Shown: positions 17,192-27,076, counted from the stretch's first letter. The stretch is DNA of 64,000 nt from Burkholderia paludis (GCF_000732615.1 NZ_JPGL01000025.1:61925-125924), one strand, 5' to 3'. The notes: generated by a model not told the origin, from the letters alone. Numbers and translations: made by a program.

Positions 17192-18151
17192 TCAAGACGC
17201 CACCGGCGGCAGCGCCGCGCCGCGCGCGGCCGGGTTCGCGCGGCGCGCCTCGCGTGCGCCGCGGCGCACCGCGCGCCAGTGTTCGAGCACGCGGGCGCGC
17301 CGCGTGGTGTGCAGCGACAGCAGCACGTGCGCGACGCCCGGATAGACGCGCGTGCCGACCAGCGTCCACCACCACCACGCGATCTCGCGCCGGACCGGCG
17401 GCAAATGCTCGCGCAGTGTCAGCTGCAGGTTGTACGCGCCGTTGCTGAGCGCATTCAGCGACGCGGCGTCGCGCCGATCGTCGTCGAAGCGCTCGGCCGG
17501 AAAATGGTCGACCGCGATCGCCGGGTCGTAGACGAGCTTCCAGCCATCGCGCCGCACGCTCATGCTGAACGCCATGTCGTTGTGCACCTGCGCGCCCGCG
17601 CCGCGCAGCCGCGTGTCGAAGCGCAGCCGCTCGATCGCGGCGCGGCGGTAGCTCATGTTCGCGCCCTTCAGCATGTCGACTTCGCGCATGCCGCCGACGC
17701 CGAGATGATGATTGCCGACGATCCTGCCCGACAGCGTGAGCCGGCCGACGCGTTCGCGCGACTCGTCGAGCACGCGGCCCTTCTCGTGGACCCAGTCGCG
17801 CCCGCCGACCGCGCCCACGCGCGGATCGGCCCGGAACGCGGCCTCGACGCGCGCGAGCCAGTCGGGGTGCGGCGCCGCGTCGTCGTCGGTGATCGCGACG
17901 ATGTCTCCGCACGTCGCGTCGAGCCCCCGGTTCAGCGCGGCAACCTGGCCCGGCACATCGACCGGCACGATGCGCAGCGGCAGCGCGCCTCCGACGGCCG
18001 GATCGGCGAGCCGTTCGTGCGTGGCGTCGTCCTCCGGGCGCGCCACGACCACGACCTCGTCGGGCAGGCGCTGCTGCCGCTGCAGCGCCTGCAGGCAGCG
18101 CGCGAGGTCGGCGGGACGCCGGTAGGTCGGAACGAGCACGGAAATTTTCAT
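17192..18151 (-). CDS. bceG: BceG, family 2 glycosyltransferase of cepacian synthesis
   Basis: This 319-residue GT-A fold inverting glycosyltransferase opens with KISVLVPTYRRPADLARCLQ, the classic family 2 N-terminus. It has the metal-binding acidic cluster ITDDDAAPHPDW near residues 90-100 and a second conserved block with GGRDWVHEKG. It is predicted cytoplasmic or membrane-peripheral, acting on the lipid-linked intermediate. The ATG at 18151 follows GGAGAA; the upstream part of the frame is not protein-like. Sugar donor not readable from sequence. Confidence 0.88.
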   Translation of the reverse strand: MKISVLVPTYRRPADLARCLQALQRQQRLPDEVVVVARPEDDATHERLADPAVGGALPLRIVPVDVPGQVAALNRGLDATCGDIVAITDDDAAPHPDWLARVEAAFRADPRVGAVGGRDWVHEKGRVLDESRERVGRLTLSGRIVGNHHLGVGGMREVDMLKGANMSYRRAAIERLRFDTRLRGAGAQVHNDMAFSMSVRRDGWKLVYDPAIAVDHFPAERFDDDRRDAASLNALSNGAYNLQLTLREHLPPVRREIAWWWWTLVGTRVYPGVAHVLLSLHTTRRARVLEHWRAVRRGAREARRANPAARGAALPPVAS

Positions 18152-18169
18152 CGTCGGGTTCTCCAGTCG

Positions 18170-18201
18170 GCCGGGCGGGCGGCGGGCGCGGCCCGCCCGG
18201 C
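18170..18201 (-). other. Intercistronic hairpin, bceF/bceG
   Basis: A perfect 11-bp stem (18170-18180 with 18191-18201, loop of 10) sits between the tyrosine-kinase gene and the first glycosyltransferase. It is among the strongest of several hairpins in bce gaps and could set relative expression. Confidence 0.45.
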
Positions 18202-18216
18202 TGCGTGCGCCGCGCA

Positions 18217-20442
18217 TCAGGCGCTCAGGTATTCGTGCACGGCCGCATAGCCGCGTCCGTAGCCGCGCGCCTTCGGCGGCACGCCGTTGAAGATCCCGCC
18301 TTCCAGATCGACGCCCGCGGTGCGCAGGCGCTTGATCGCGTCGGCGATCTCGCCCTCGGTATGCATGCCCGAGCGCAGCACGAGGAAGGTCGCACCGGCC
18401 ATGCGGCCGATGATGGTCGCGTCGGTGACGGCGAGCACCGGCGGCGAATCGATCAGCACGACGTCGTAGCGCTTGCCGAGCCCCTCGAGGTATTGCGGCA
18501 GGCGCGCCGACATCAGCAGTTCGGAAGGGTTCGGCGGGCGCGTGCCGGCCGCGATGAACGACAGGCCCTGCACCGGCGTGTCGCGCACGGCATCCTCGAG
18601 CGCCGCCTGGTCGCTCAGCAGCTCCGACAGGCCGGGCTGCACGGTGAGCCCGAAGTAGCGGTCGAGCAGGCCGCGACGCATGTCGGCGTCGATCAGCAGC
18701 ACGCGCTTGCCCGAATGCGCGAGCAGCACCGCGAGGTTGACCGTCAGGAAGCTCTTGCCGATCCCCGGCGTCGGGCCCGTCAGCACGATCACGCGGTTCC
18801 TGGCGTCCATCAACGCGAACTGAAGCGCGGTGCGCAGGCTGCGCAGGCTCTCGACGCCGAGATCCTTCGGTCGCAGGCTCGCCAGGATCGGCCGCGCGCG
18901 GCTGCCGCCCTTCTCGGCCGCCGCGTCGAGCTTTACCTGCTCGGCGCTCTGCGGCACCAGCCCGTACAGCGGCAGGTTGAACGCGCGCTCGATGCGGTCG
19001 GGATCCTCGATGCCCTGGAACAGGTTGCGGCGCAGGAACACGACGCCGGTGCCGAGGATCAGCCCGAGGAATACCGCGGCCGACAGGATCAGCACCTTCT
19101 TCGGCTTGACCGGATCGCCCGGGCGCAGCGCCGAATCGACGAGGTGGATGTTGCCGCCGGTGCCCGCCTTCTGTACCGACAGCTCCTGCACGCGGTTCAG
19201 CAGCAGCACGTAGATGTCCTCCGCGACCTTCGCGTCGCGCTGCAGCTGGACGGCCTTCACTTCGGTGGCCGGCAGGCTGCGGAAGCGGTTGCTGAACTTG
19301 TCCTTCTCGCCCTGCAGCTCGGCGAGCTGCTGCTTCGCGGCGATCACCATCGGATGGGAATCGGTGAAGCGCTGCGCGAGCGACGCGAGCTGCAGGCGCT
19401 GCGCGGCGATCTGCTGCTCGTACTGCACGCTGCCTTCCAGATACACCTTCGCCTCGTCGCTCGCGTTGATCGAGCCCGACGTGCGCTGGTACTGCGTCAG
19501 CGCGGCTTCCGCGCGTTCGAGATCGGCCTTCAGGCGCGGTTCCTCGCCTTGCAGGAAGTCGAGCATCTTGGTCGCTTCGGACTGCTTGGCGACCACGTGC
19601 TGGTTCAGGTACGACTGCGCGAGCGCGTTCGCGATCGCGGCGGTCTGCCCGGGGTCCTTGCCTTCGAGCGAGATCTGCACGACGCCCGTCTGCTTGCCCT
19701 GCTCGGTCACCTGGATGCCGGCCTGGAAGCCGGTGATCGCGTCGAGATCGTTATAGCGGATCACCGTGAACTGCGTGCCGGGGCGCGCGACGAGCTTCGA
19801 CACGAGCAGCGTCACGCCGCCGCCCTGCGCCGCTTCGCCGACACGGCCCGACAGCAGCCGGCCGCCGTTGTCGTCGGCGAGCGCATAGGTGCCGTCCGGG
19901 CCGGCCGTCAGCGTCAGCTTCCTGCCCTCCAGCGCGGGCACGACGCCGATCGAATCGACGTCGGCGACTTCGCCGCCCCATGCGTACGACTTCAGGCCGA
20001 GCCACGGCCGCGCCGGCTCGCCCGGCGTCGCGACGCGCGCGGCGAGGCTGCCGATCACCGGCAGCGTCTTCGGCACGACCGAGAAATTCAGCTTGAACTG
20101 CTCGACGACCGGCGCCACCACGCCGCGGCTCTTGATGATCTCGATTTCCGCATCGGTCGGCGCCTGCTGCGGGCCGCTGTTGATCACCGCACCCGTCTGC
20201 GTCTGCGTGAGCGCCTGCGACGTGTTGTCGTTGCCCTCGACCCGCACGTGCACGTCGGCCTGGTAGACCGGCTTCGCGATGTAGCAATAGAGACCGGCGA
20301 GCGCGACGACCGTCACCGCGATGCCGAGCAGCAGCCAGATGTCGTCCATGATCACCTGGAGCAACTGGCCCAGGACGAGGTCTTCTTCCTCGGTTTTCGC
20401 GGCCGGATCCGCGTAGACATGTTTCGCTTGCGTGTTCACCAT
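18217..20442 (-). CDS. bceF: BceF, bacterial tyrosine kinase / polysaccharide co-polymerase
   Basis: This 741-residue Wzc-type protein regulates chain length and export of cepacian. Two transmembrane helices (about 33-53 and 446-468) flank a periplasmic Wzz-like domain with coiled-coil character (LKADLERAEAALTQYQ). The cytoplasmic kinase has Walker A GPTPGIGKS (about 555-563), Walker A' VLLIDADMRRG (about 581-591) and Walker B VVLIDSPP (about 659). A C-terminal tyrosine cluster (GYGRGYAAVHEYLSA) is the usual autophosphorylation tail. BceD is the partner phosphatase. The ATG at 20442 follows GCGGGAACGA. Confidence 0.93.
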   Translation of the reverse strand: MVNTQAKHVYADPAAKTEEEDLVLGQLLQVIMDDIWLLLGIAVTVVALAGLYCYIAKPVYQADVHVRVEGNDNTSQALTQTQTGAVINSGPQQAPTDAEIEIIKSRGVVAPVVEQFKLNFSVVPKTLPVIGSLAARVATPGEPARPWLGLKSYAWGGEVADVDSIGVVPALEGRKLTLTAGPDGTYALADDNGGRLLSGRVGEAAQGGGVTLLVSKLVARPGTQFTVIRYNDLDAITGFQAGIQVTEQGKQTGVVQISLEGKDPGQTAAIANALAQSYLNQHVVAKQSEATKMLDFLQGEEPRLKADLERAEAALTQYQRTSGSINASDEAKVYLEGSVQYEQQIAAQRLQLASLAQRFTDSHPMVIAAKQQLAELQGEKDKFSNRFRSLPATEVKAVQLQRDAKVAEDIYVLLLNRVQELSVQKAGTGGNIHLVDSALRPGDPVKPKKVLILSAAVFLGLILGTGVVFLRRNLFQGIEDPDRIERAFNLPLYGLVPQSAEQVKLDAAAEKGGSRARPILASLRPKDLGVESLRSLRTALQFALMDARNRVIVLTGPTPGIGKSFLTVNLAVLLAHSGKRVLLIDADMRRGLLDRYFGLTVQPGLSELLSDQAALEDAVRDTPVQGLSFIAAGTRPPNPSELLMSARLPQYLEGLGKRYDVVLIDSPPVLAVTDATIIGRMAGATFLVLRSGMHTEGEIADAIKRLRTAGVDLEGGIFNGVPPKARGYGRGYAAVHEYLSA

Positions 20443-20461
20443 TCGTTCCCGCTTGAGTGGT

Positions 20462-20486
20462 GCCGGGGCGGAGGCGCCGCCCCGGC
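20462..20486 (-). other. Intercistronic hairpin, bceE/bceF
   Basis: A perfect 10-bp stem (20462-20471 with 20477-20486, loop AGGCG) fills most of the 50-bp gap between bceE and bceF, just upstream of the bceF ribosome binding site. It could act as an attenuator or an mRNA-processing/stability element. Confidence 0.45.
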
Positions 20487-20492
20487 GGGCTG

Positions 20493-21671
20493 TCAGCGCG
20501 TGATCTGCTTCATGTAGAAAATCGTCTGGATCGTCGGCAGCACCTGCTGCAGCACGCGGTTGAACTGCACCGAGCCGGCCGTGCTGACGTAGACGACGTC
20601 GAGCGGTTGAAGCGGGAAGCGGCTCGACAGCATCAGCGCATCGGGCTGCGTCATGTCGAGACGGAACACTTCCGGCTTCGTCGGGTTGTCGCGCATCCCG
20701 CGCATCACGTAGATCCTGCGCGGGTTCGCATCGGTGTCGAGGATGCCGCCGCCCGCGGTCAGCGCGTCGGCGATGGTCAGCCGGCCCTTGAGCATCGGCA
20801 CCGTGACCGGCGTCTTGACCTCGCCCATGATGAACACGCGGCTGTCGCTGCGGTCCGGCACGTTGACGATGTCGCCGGGCTGCAGCATCACGTTCTGCCG
20901 CACTTCGCCGCGATCGAGCAGGCCGTTCGCGTCGAGCGTGTAGAGCTGGCCGTCGCGCGTCAGCCGCACGCGCTGCAGATCGGCCTCGGCGGTCGAGCCG
21001 CCCGAGCGCGAGATCGCGTCGACCAGCGTCAGCGGCACGTCGCTCACCGCGAGCGGGCCCGGCTGCTTCACCTCGCCCGTCACCTGCACCTTCTGGCTGC
21101 GGAACGACAGCACGCGCACGTCGAGCTGCGGCTTCTTCACGTAGCGCGACAGGCTCGCCGCCAGCTCCTCGCGGATCTGCGCGATCGTCTTGCCGGCCAC
21201 GCGGATCCGGCCGACGAACGGGAAGAAGATCGTGCCGTCGGCGGCCACCGTCTGGCCGTACGGATCGGCCTGACCCGGCAGCGCCGTCGTATACGGCTGC
21301 TGCAGCGCGCCCGCGATCGTCTGCGTCGTGTTGCCGCCGCTCGAGAACGACTGGCCCTGCGGCGTCGTCAGTTCCGGGTGGTCCCACACCGTGACGCCGA
21401 GGATGTCCTGCGGGCCGACGCGGTACACGTACTGCGCCGGATCGGCGTAGCGCCCCGGCGGCAGCGGATGCTCGACCTGCTGCTTCTGCAACTGGTCCAT
21501 CACGACCGTGGCGTCGATGTAATGAACCGGGTAGGTCTCGGCCGCGGTCTGCCGGCCCTCGTCCTTCAGGTTCGACGCATCGAGGTAGTTGCCGGGCGCG
21601 GTCGCACAGGCCGACAGGAGGATCGTCAGCGCGACGGCAAGCGCCACGGGGCGCAGCGGGCGTTTCAGCAT
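20493..21671 (-). CDS. bceE: BceE, outer-membrane polysaccharide export (Wza-like) lipoprotein
   Basis: This 392-residue OPX protein should form the outer-membrane pore for cepacian. A lipoprotein signal peptide ends at LLSAC with the lipidated cysteine at residue 22. The polysaccharide-export domain begins with YRVGPQDILGVTVWDHPEL, followed by SLBB repeats such as VQVTGEVKQPGPL and VFIMGEVKTPVTV. I choose the ATG at 21671, which overlaps the end of bceD by 7 bp and gives a compact signal peptide. An in-frame ATG at 21686 would add five residues and is possible. Confidence 0.92.
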   Translation of the reverse strand: MLKRPLRPVALAVALTILLSACATAPGNYLDASNLKDEGRQTAAETYPVHYIDATVVMDQLQKQQVEHPLPPGRYADPAQYVYRVGPQDILGVTVWDHPELTTPQGQSFSSGGNTTQTIAGALQQPYTTALPGQADPYGQTVAADGTIFFPFVGRIRVAGKTIAQIREELAASLSRYVKKPQLDVRVLSFRSQKVQVTGEVKQPGPLAVSDVPLTLVDAISRSGGSTAEADLQRVRLTRDGQLYTLDANGLLDRGEVRQNVMLQPGDIVNVPDRSDSRVFIMGEVKTPVTVPMLKGRLTIADALTAGGGILDTDANPRRIYVMRGMRDNPTKPEVFRLDMTQPDALMLSSRFPLQPLDVVYVSTAGSVQFNRVLQQVLPTIQTIFYMKQITR

Positions 21672-22108
21672 AGTTTCTGTAGCCATCCTTGAACCAGGCG
21701 TTCGATCAGTGAGTAGCTCTCGCGGTAGTCGGCCTCGGGGCCGCCGTGCGGATCGGCAATCTCGGCCCCTTCCCACTTGCCGAGCAGGTGCACCTTGCCG
21801 CGCGCGAACGGATCGACCGCCTCGACGGCCGCGATCTGTCCGCGCTCGCTGACGAGAATCAGGTCGGCGTCGCGCACGATCCGGCGCGACAGCCGGCGCG
21901 AGCGATGGGGCGTCGCATCGACGCCGCACTCGGCGAGCAGCCGCCGCATCACCGGATCGATGCCGTCGCCGTCGTTCGCCTGCACGCCGGCCGAATGGAA
22001 CGTCGGGCGCGGGCCGCCGCGCGACGCGGCGTGCGACTTGAACAGCAGCTCCGCCGCCGGGCTGCGGCAGACGTTGGCGTGGCAGACGATCAGGATGTTC
22101 CGGAACAT
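21665..22108 (-). CDS. bceD: BceD, low-molecular-weight protein-tyrosine phosphatase
   Basis: This 147-residue Wzb-type cytoplasmic phosphatase reverses autophosphorylation of the kinase BceF. The catalytic P-loop is C9-X5-R15 (CHANVCRS), and the general-acid aspartate is D119 in ADPHGG. Length is normal for the family. The 3' end overlaps bceE, suggesting coupled translation. Confidence 0.93.
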   Translation of the reverse strand: MFRNILIVCHANVCRSPAAELLFKSHAASRGGPRPTFHSAGVQANDGDGIDPVMRRLLAECGVDATPHRSRRLSRRIVRDADLILVSERGQIAAVEAVDPFARGKVHLLGKWEGAEIADPHGGPEADYRESYSLIERLVQGWLQKLC

Positions 22109-22138
22109 GGCGGCTCGCGACGAGTGACGGGAAGCGGG

Positions 22139-23551
22139 TTACGCGCTCGCGGGCGCGGTGCCCGGCACCCGGGCGGCGACGGCCCCGCGCGAGCCCGGCC
22201 GGCCGATCGGGTGGTACTCGATGCCCAGCTCGCGCATCGTCTCCGGCTCGTACAGGTTGCGCCCGTCGAAGATCACCGGCGCCTTCCACAGGCGGCCGAG
22301 CGCGACGAAATCCGGGCTCTTGAACGCCTTCCATTCGGTGACGATCACGAGCGCGTCGGCGTCGCGCGCGGCCTGCGCCTCGTCGTCGACGAAAGTCAGG
22401 CGCTCGAGCCGGCTCGGGTGAGCGGCGAGATCGAGCGCGAACACGCGGCGCGCCTCCTGCCGCGCGACCGGGTCGTACGCAACGACGCGCGCCCCGCGCG
22501 ACAGCAGCTCGGCGATCAGCTCGCGGCTCGGCGCTTCGCGCATGTCGTCGGTGTTCGGCTTGAACGCCAGGCCCCAGACCGCGAACGTGCGGCCGGTCAG
22601 GTCCTCGCCGAAACGCGCGACGATCTTGTCGGCGAGCACGCGCTTTTGCGTCGCGTTGACCGACGACACGGCCTTCAGGATCCGCAGCGATTGACCGTGC
22701 TCGTCGGCCGTGCGGATCAGCGCCTCGACGTCCTTCGGAAAGCACGAGCCGCCGTAGCCGCAGCCGGCATACAGGAAGTGATAGCCGATGCGCGGATCGG
22801 AACCGATGCCGCGGCGCACGGCCTCGATGTCCGCGCCGAAGCGGTCGGCGAGGTTCGCCAGCTCGTTCATGAACGAGATGCGGGTCGCGAGCATCGCGTT
22901 CGCCGCGTATTTCGTGAATTCGGCCGAGCGCACGTCCATGTACAGCGTGCGCTCGTGGTTGCGGTTGAACGGCGCGTACAGCTTCTTCATCAGCTCGCGG
23001 GCGCGCTCGCCCGGCACGTCGTCGTCGCAGCCGATCACGATGCGGTCCGGCCGCGTGAAATCGTCGACCGCCGCGCCCTCCTTCAGGAATTCCGGGTTCG
23101 ACACGACCGAGAACATCGGCTCGCCGCCGCGCTTCGCCAGTTCCCCGGCGACCGCCGCGCGCACGCGCCCGGCCGTGCCGACCGGCACCGTCGACTTGTC
23201 GACGATCACCTTGAAGCCGGTCATGTAGCGGCCGATGTTGCGCGCGGCCGCGAGCACGTACTGCAGGTCGGCCGAGCCGTCCTCGTCGGGCGGCGTGCCG
23301 ACCGCGATGAACTGCACGTCGCCGTGCGCGACCGCGGCCTCGATATCGGTCGAGAAGCGCAGGCGGCCGGCCGAGCGGTTGCGCGCGATGACTTCCGCGA
23401 GGCCCGGCTCGTGGATCGGCACGCCGCCGTCGTTCAGGATGTCGATCTTTGCCTGGTCGACGTCGAGACAGAACACGTCGTGCCCGATGTCGGCGAGACA
23501 CGCGCCGGTGACCAGCCCCACGTAACCGCTGCCGATGATAGTCAGATTCAT
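22139..23551 (-). CDS. bceC: BceC, UDP-glucose 6-dehydrogenase
   Basis: This 470-residue enzyme oxidises UDP-glucose twice with NAD+ to UDP-glucuronic acid, the donor of the acidic residue in cepacian. The NAD-binding motif GSGYVG lies at 7-12. The catalytic cysteine C270 sits in [12 protein letters not shown], and VGTPPDEDG plus [14 protein letters not shown] are family blocks. The C-terminal 25 residues are Pro/Ala/Gly-rich and probably disordered. It sits 30 bp ahead of bceD and 75 bp after bceB. Confidence 0.95.
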   Translation of the reverse strand: MNLTIIGSGYVGLVTGACLADIGHDVFCLDVDQAKIDILNDGGVPIHEPGLAEVIARNRSAGRLRFSTDIEAAVAHGDVQFIAVGTPPDEDGSADLQYVLAAARNIGRYMTGFKVIVDKSTVPVGTAGRVRAAVAGELAKRGGEPMFSVVSNPEFLKEGAAVDDFTRPDRIVIGCDDDVPGERARELMKKLYAPFNRNHERTLYMDVRSAEFTKYAANAMLATRISFMNELANLADRFGADIEAVRRGIGSDPRIGYHFLYAGCGYGGSCFPKDVEALIRTADEHGQSLRILKAVSSVNATQKRVLADKIVARFGEDLTGRTFAVWGLAFKPNTDDMREAPSRELIAELLSRGARVVAYDPVARQEARRVFALDLAAHPSRLERLTFVDDEAQAARDADALVIVTEWKAFKSPDFVALGRLWKAPVIFDGRNLYEPETMRELGIEYHPIGRPGSRGAVAARVPGTAPASA

Positions 23552-23604
23552 GATGTGTCGGACCTCTTGACCAATGATTCGAAATTCGTCGCGCCGCAGC
23601 GCCC

Positions 23605-23626
23605 GCGCGGCCCCGGCGTGCCGCGC
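23605..23626 (-). other. Intercistronic hairpin, bceB/bceC
   Basis: A 7-bp stem GCGCGGC/GCCGCGC (23605-23611 with 23620-23626, loop of 8) directly abuts the bceB stop codon. It is weaker than the hairpins flanking bceF. Confidence 0.35.
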
Positions 23627-25000
23627 TCAGTACGCGTTGCTGCCGGTAAAGCCTTTCCAGAGCGTCAGCACGACGATCTTGATGTCGAGCCAGAACGACC
23701 AGTTCTGCATGTAGTACAGATCGAGCTTCACGCGCCCCATCATCTTCTCGATCTGGTCGGTCTCGCCGCGAAAGCCGTTGATCTGCGCCCAGCCGGTGAT
23801 GCCCGGCTTGATCCGGTAGCGGAACATGTAGCCCTTGACGAGATCCTTGTAGATGTCGTCGTGCGCGAGCGCGTGCGGACGCGGGCCGACGACCGACATC
23901 TCGCCCTTCAGCACGTTGATGAACTGCGGCAGCTCGTCGAGGCTCGTGCGGCGCAGGAACCGGCCGACCGGCGTCACGCGCGCGTCGTTCTTCGTGGCCT
24001 GCGTCACGTGCCCGGCCGCTTCCTGGTGCACCTTCATCGAGCGGAACTTGTAGATCTCGAACTCGTGCCCGTCGATGCCCTTGCGCTTCTGGCGGAAGAA
24101 CACCGGCCCGCGCGACGTCAGCTTGATCAGGCCGGCGATCAGCACCATCGCCGGCGCGAGCGCCGTCAGCGCCGCCAGCGCGAACAGCCGGTCGAACACG
24201 AACTTCGGCAGGATCCGCACGTCGGTGATCGGCGACGCCGCGAGGTTGATCGCCGGCACGCCGAGCAGCTCGACCACGTCCTGGTTGAAGAACGACAGCG
24301 TGCGCACGTCCGGGATGAAGCGGATATTCACGAAGTCGTGGCGGAACACGGTCACGATATGGTGAATCCGGCGTTCCTCGGTGATCGGCAGCGTGAGCCA
24401 CAGCTCGCTGATCGCCCGGCTGCGCACCAGCCACACCAGCGATTCGAACTGCCGCTCGATGCGCACGTCGTCGAGCGCGACCTCGCCCGGCGCCTCGCTT
24501 TCGTCGTACACGCACACCGGATTGAAGCCCGCTTCCGGTCGCGCCCGCATCTGCGCGATCAGCCGCCGCGCGGCCGGCGTCCCGCCGACGATCGCCACCG
24601 CCTTCAGGTTGTAGCCGCCGCGCCGCAGTTGCCGCAGCACGACGTGCACGCACGTCTTCGAGCCGACGAGCAGCGCCATCGTCACGACCGCCCAGTAACC
24701 GAGCCACAGCCGCGACAGGTCGCCCGACTGGTGAAAGCTGAAACTCATCAGGACGCCTGCCAGTTCGACCGCGAGCCACGCGAACGCGACACGGCCGACC
24801 AGCCCGACGAGACGCTTGCCGCGCCACGACTGATAGATGCCGAAGGCGGGGAAGCACACGACGACCAGCAGGCAATCGAACAGCATCATCGTGCGCTGCA
24901 GGTCGTCGAGCCCGATGGCGCCACCGTGCAGCGCGGCGGCGATCAGCGCCCCCGCCACGACCATCGCGATATCGATGACTCTCGCCAGCACGCTCAACAT
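23627..25000 (-). CDS. bceB: BceB, undecaprenyl-phosphate glucose phosphotransferase
   Basis: This 457-residue membrane enzyme of the WcaJ/polyisoprenyl-phosphate hexose-1-phosphate transferase family starts cepacian synthesis by moving glucose-1-phosphate onto undecaprenyl phosphate. It has four N-terminal hydrophobic segments and a Rossmann-like central part ([14 protein letters not shown]). The C-terminal catalytic block includes [16 protein letters not shown] and [20 protein letters not shown] use the ATG at 25000, preceded by AGAGGAAG; the frame is open 60 bp further to another ATG, but that stretch is charged and unlike family N-termini. It is first of the minus-strand bce operon. Confidence 0.93.
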   Translation of the reverse strand: MLSVLARVIDIAMVVAGALIAAALHGGAIGLDDLQRTMMLFDCLLVVVCFPAFGIYQSWRGKRLVGLVGRVAFAWLAVELAGVLMSFSFHQSGDLSRLWLGYWAVVTMALLVGSKTCVHVVLRQLRRGGYNLKAVAIVGGTPAARRLIAQMRARPEAGFNPVCVYDESEAPGEVALDDVRIERQFESLVWLVRSRAISELWLTLPITEERRIHHIVTVFRHDFVNIRFIPDVRTLSFFNQDVVELLGVPAINLAASPITDVRILPKFVFDRLFALAALTALAPAMVLIAGLIKLTSRGPVFFRQKRKGIDGHEFEIYKFRSMKVHQEAAGHVTQATKNDARVTPVGRFLRRTSLDELPQFINVLKGEMSVVGPRPHALAHDDIYKDLVKGYMFRYRIKPGITGWAQINGFRGETDQIEKMMGRVKLDLYYMQNWSFWLDIKIVVLTLWKGFTGSNAY

Positions 25001-25428
25001 GTCCGCTTCCTCTTTGAACAGGCGTTCGTCGAACCGCGCGTCGTGCGACCCATGCCGCACCTTCGATTCAAACGTTGCATGACGCTATTGAAGCGGCAAG
25101 AAAATTCCGCCTCAAGCGCACAAGTATTTCGAAAAATAATCGGAAATTCTTGCCGTTTCTCTTTTTAATTAATTCGGCAGGTTTTCCCGAAAAGATCCCG
25201 ATCGGGGAATTTTCAGGAAGCTTAACGATTTCCTCCAGCCCTTTGCCGGCGGTCATGTCAGACTCACCGTCGGAATTATTTTTTTATTTTTTATTTGCAT
25301 CGAATGTTGCCGTCGAAAATTCCTCCGGACGATCCCACGGCGAATAACCGGCAATGGGCCCGGTTTTATTGTCGATTTACTTCATGCTAAAACGGCAGGC
25401 ACCGACTTCAACCGTGGAGAGTGTCATC
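25001..25428. promoter_or_regulatory. Divergent bceB/bceA control region
   Basis: This 428-bp region is the most AT-rich in the cluster and must hold both bce promoters. Arms 25094-25109 and 25141-25155 form an imperfect inverted repeat sharing CGGCAAGAA and TTCCG around a 31-bp spacer. A second palindrome, CCCGATCGGG, lies at 25197-25206. T-rich and A-rich runs follow near 25276-25300. I could not identify a confident -35/-10 or sigma-54 -24/-12 element on either strand. Confidence 0.6.
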
Positions 25429-26955
25429 ATGAATGCTCCGGCCGTGGCTGCCGAAACGCGCCATTCCTCTTGCGCCCCCTCCGCCGCCGGCACGCGCGTC
25501 GCCGTGCAGCCGGTGATTCTTGCCGGCGGCTCCGGCACGCGTCTGTGGCCGATGTCGCGCGAGCGTTTTCCCAAACAGCTGATCGGCCTGCTCGGCGAGC
25601 ATTCGCTGCTGCAGTCGACCGCGCTGCGCCTCGACGGCCTGACGGCCGACCATCCGCTGAACGACGACGTGCTGATCGTCTGCGGCGAGGATCACCGCTT
25701 CACGACCGCCGAGCAACTGCGCCTGACCGGCAAGTCCGCGTCGATCATGCTCGAGCCGCTCGGCCGCGACACCGCCCCCGCCCTGACGCTGGCCGCGCTG
25801 CGGCTCGTCGCCGGCGGCCAGGACGCCGTGATGACCGTGATGCCGGCCGACCATGCGGTCGCCGATCTGCCGCGCTTTCACGCGGCCGTCGCGGCCGGCG
25901 TGCGCTGCGCGGCGCAGGGCCGGATCGCGACGATGGGCATCGCGCCCACGCACGCGGAAACCGGCTACGGCTACCTCCGCGTCGGCGCGCCGCTCGACGC
26001 CGCGGACACGAGCGGCCTCGACGTGCGCCGCCTCGAGCGTTTCGTCGAAAAGCCGCATCTCGAACTTGCCCGGCAGTACGTCGCATCGGGCGAATACTGG
26101 TGGAACAGCGGGATCTTCATCGTTCGCGCATCGGTGTGGCTGAACGCGATCCGGCAGCTCGAACCGGCGATCCACGCGGCCTGCGAGCAGGCCGTGGCCC
26201 GCGGCACGGCCGACGGCGATTTCTTCCGTGTCGACCGCGACGCGTTCGCCGCTTCGCCGTCGAACTCGATCGACTACGCGGTGATGGAGCCGCTCGCGAG
26301 CCAGCCGCAACTGTGCGAAAGCGTCGTCGTGCCGCTCAACGCCGGCTGGTCGGACGTCGGCTCGTGGGACGCGATCTGGGAAATCTCGGCGAAGGACGAG
26401 GCCGGGAACGTCGGCCGCGGCCACGTGCTGCTCGAAGGTGCGGAATCGACGTTCGCGCATTCGGAAAGCCGGCTCGTCGCCTGCCTCGGCACGCAGAACC
26501 TCGTCGTCGTCGAAACGCCCGACGCCGTGCTCGTCGCGGACAAGTCGCGCGTGCAGGACGTGAAGAAAATCGTCGGGCGCATCAAGGCGCAGCGCGGCGC
26601 GGAAGCCGCCGATCACCGCAAGGTGCATCGGCCGTGGGGCCACTACGACTCGGTCGACACGGGCGAGCGCTTCCAGGTGAAGCGCATCGTCGTGAAGCCC
26701 GGTGCGCGACTGTCGCTGCAGATGCACCACCACCGCGCCGAACACTGGATCGTCGTGCGCGGCACCGCACGCATCACGCGCGGCGACGAAACGTTCCTGC
26801 TGTCGGAAAACGAATCGACGTACATCCCGCTCGGCGTGTCGCACCGCCTGGAGAATCCGGGCAAGATGCCGCTCGAGCTGATCGAGGTGCAATCGGGCGC
26901 GTATCTCGGCGAGGACGACATCGTCCGCTTCGACGATACCTACGGCCGGCAGTGA
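25429..26955 (+). CDS. bceA: BceA, mannose-1-phosphate guanylyltransferase / mannose-6-phosphate isomerase
   Basis: This 508-residue bifunctional enzyme supplies GDP-mannose for cepacian. The N-terminal nucleotidyltransferase domain carries GGSGTRLWP (33-41) and FPKQ. The product-binding segment FVEKP is followed by a stretch with WWNSGIF. The C-terminal cupin type II isomerase domain, from about residue 390, includes RPWGHYDSVD and the metal-binding histidines of MHHHRAEHW (about 431-439). The ATG at 25429 follows GTGGAGAG; two upstream in-frame ATGs lack comparable sites. It is divergent from bceB, with a small hairpin before the next convergent gene. Confidence 0.94.
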   Translation: MNAPAVAAETRHSSCAPSAAGTRVAVQPVILAGGSGTRLWPMSRERFPKQLIGLLGEHSLLQSTALRLDGLTADHPLNDDVLIVCGEDHRFTTAEQLRLTGKSASIMLEPLGRDTAPALTLAALRLVAGGQDAVMTVMPADHAVADLPRFHAAVAAGVRCAAQGRIATMGIAPTHAETGYGYLRVGAPLDAADTSGLDVRRLERFVEKPHLELARQYVASGEYWWNSGIFIVRASVWLNAIRQLEPAIHAACEQAVARGTADGDFFRVDRDAFAASPSNSIDYAVMEPLASQPQLCESVVVPLNAGWSDVGSWDAIWEISAKDEAGNVGRGHVLLEGAESTFAHSESRLVACLGTQNLVVVETPDAVLVADKSRVQDVKKIVGRIKAQRGAEAADHRKVHRPWGHYDSVDTGERFQVKRIVVKPGARLSLQMHHHRAEHWIVVRGTARITRGDETFLLSENESTYIPLGVSHRLENPGKMPLELIEVQSGAYLGEDDIVRFDDTYGRQ

Positions 26956-27017
26956 CGCAGCGTGCACCCGGAGCGCCGCTTCGACGGCGGCGGCCCCGGG
27001 CAACGCGTGACGGGGAG

Positions 27018-27035
27018 GCCCGCGCTGCCGCGGGC
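27018..27035. terminator. Hairpin between convergent bceA and transposase-derived gene
   Basis: A 7-bp stem GCCCGCG/CGCGGGC (27018-27024 with 27029-27035, loop CTGC) lies in the 121-bp gap between two convergent stops. It is a modest terminator candidate without a T-run. Confidence 0.35.
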
Positions 27036-27076
27036 GCCGTGGCGCACGACGCCCGCGCGTCACCGCGGTATGGCGA

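Noticed and set aside
20493..24875. Very long minus-strand open frame of 1460 codons
   Set aside because: Only its last ~390 residues are a real protein (BceE). The rest is a shadow frame across bceB-bceD with low-complexity Arg/Ala-rich translation.
25001..25428. A sigma-54 (-24/-12) promoter for the bce genes
   Set aside because: I searched both strands by eye for TGGCAC-N5-TTGC-like elements and found none I would defend.
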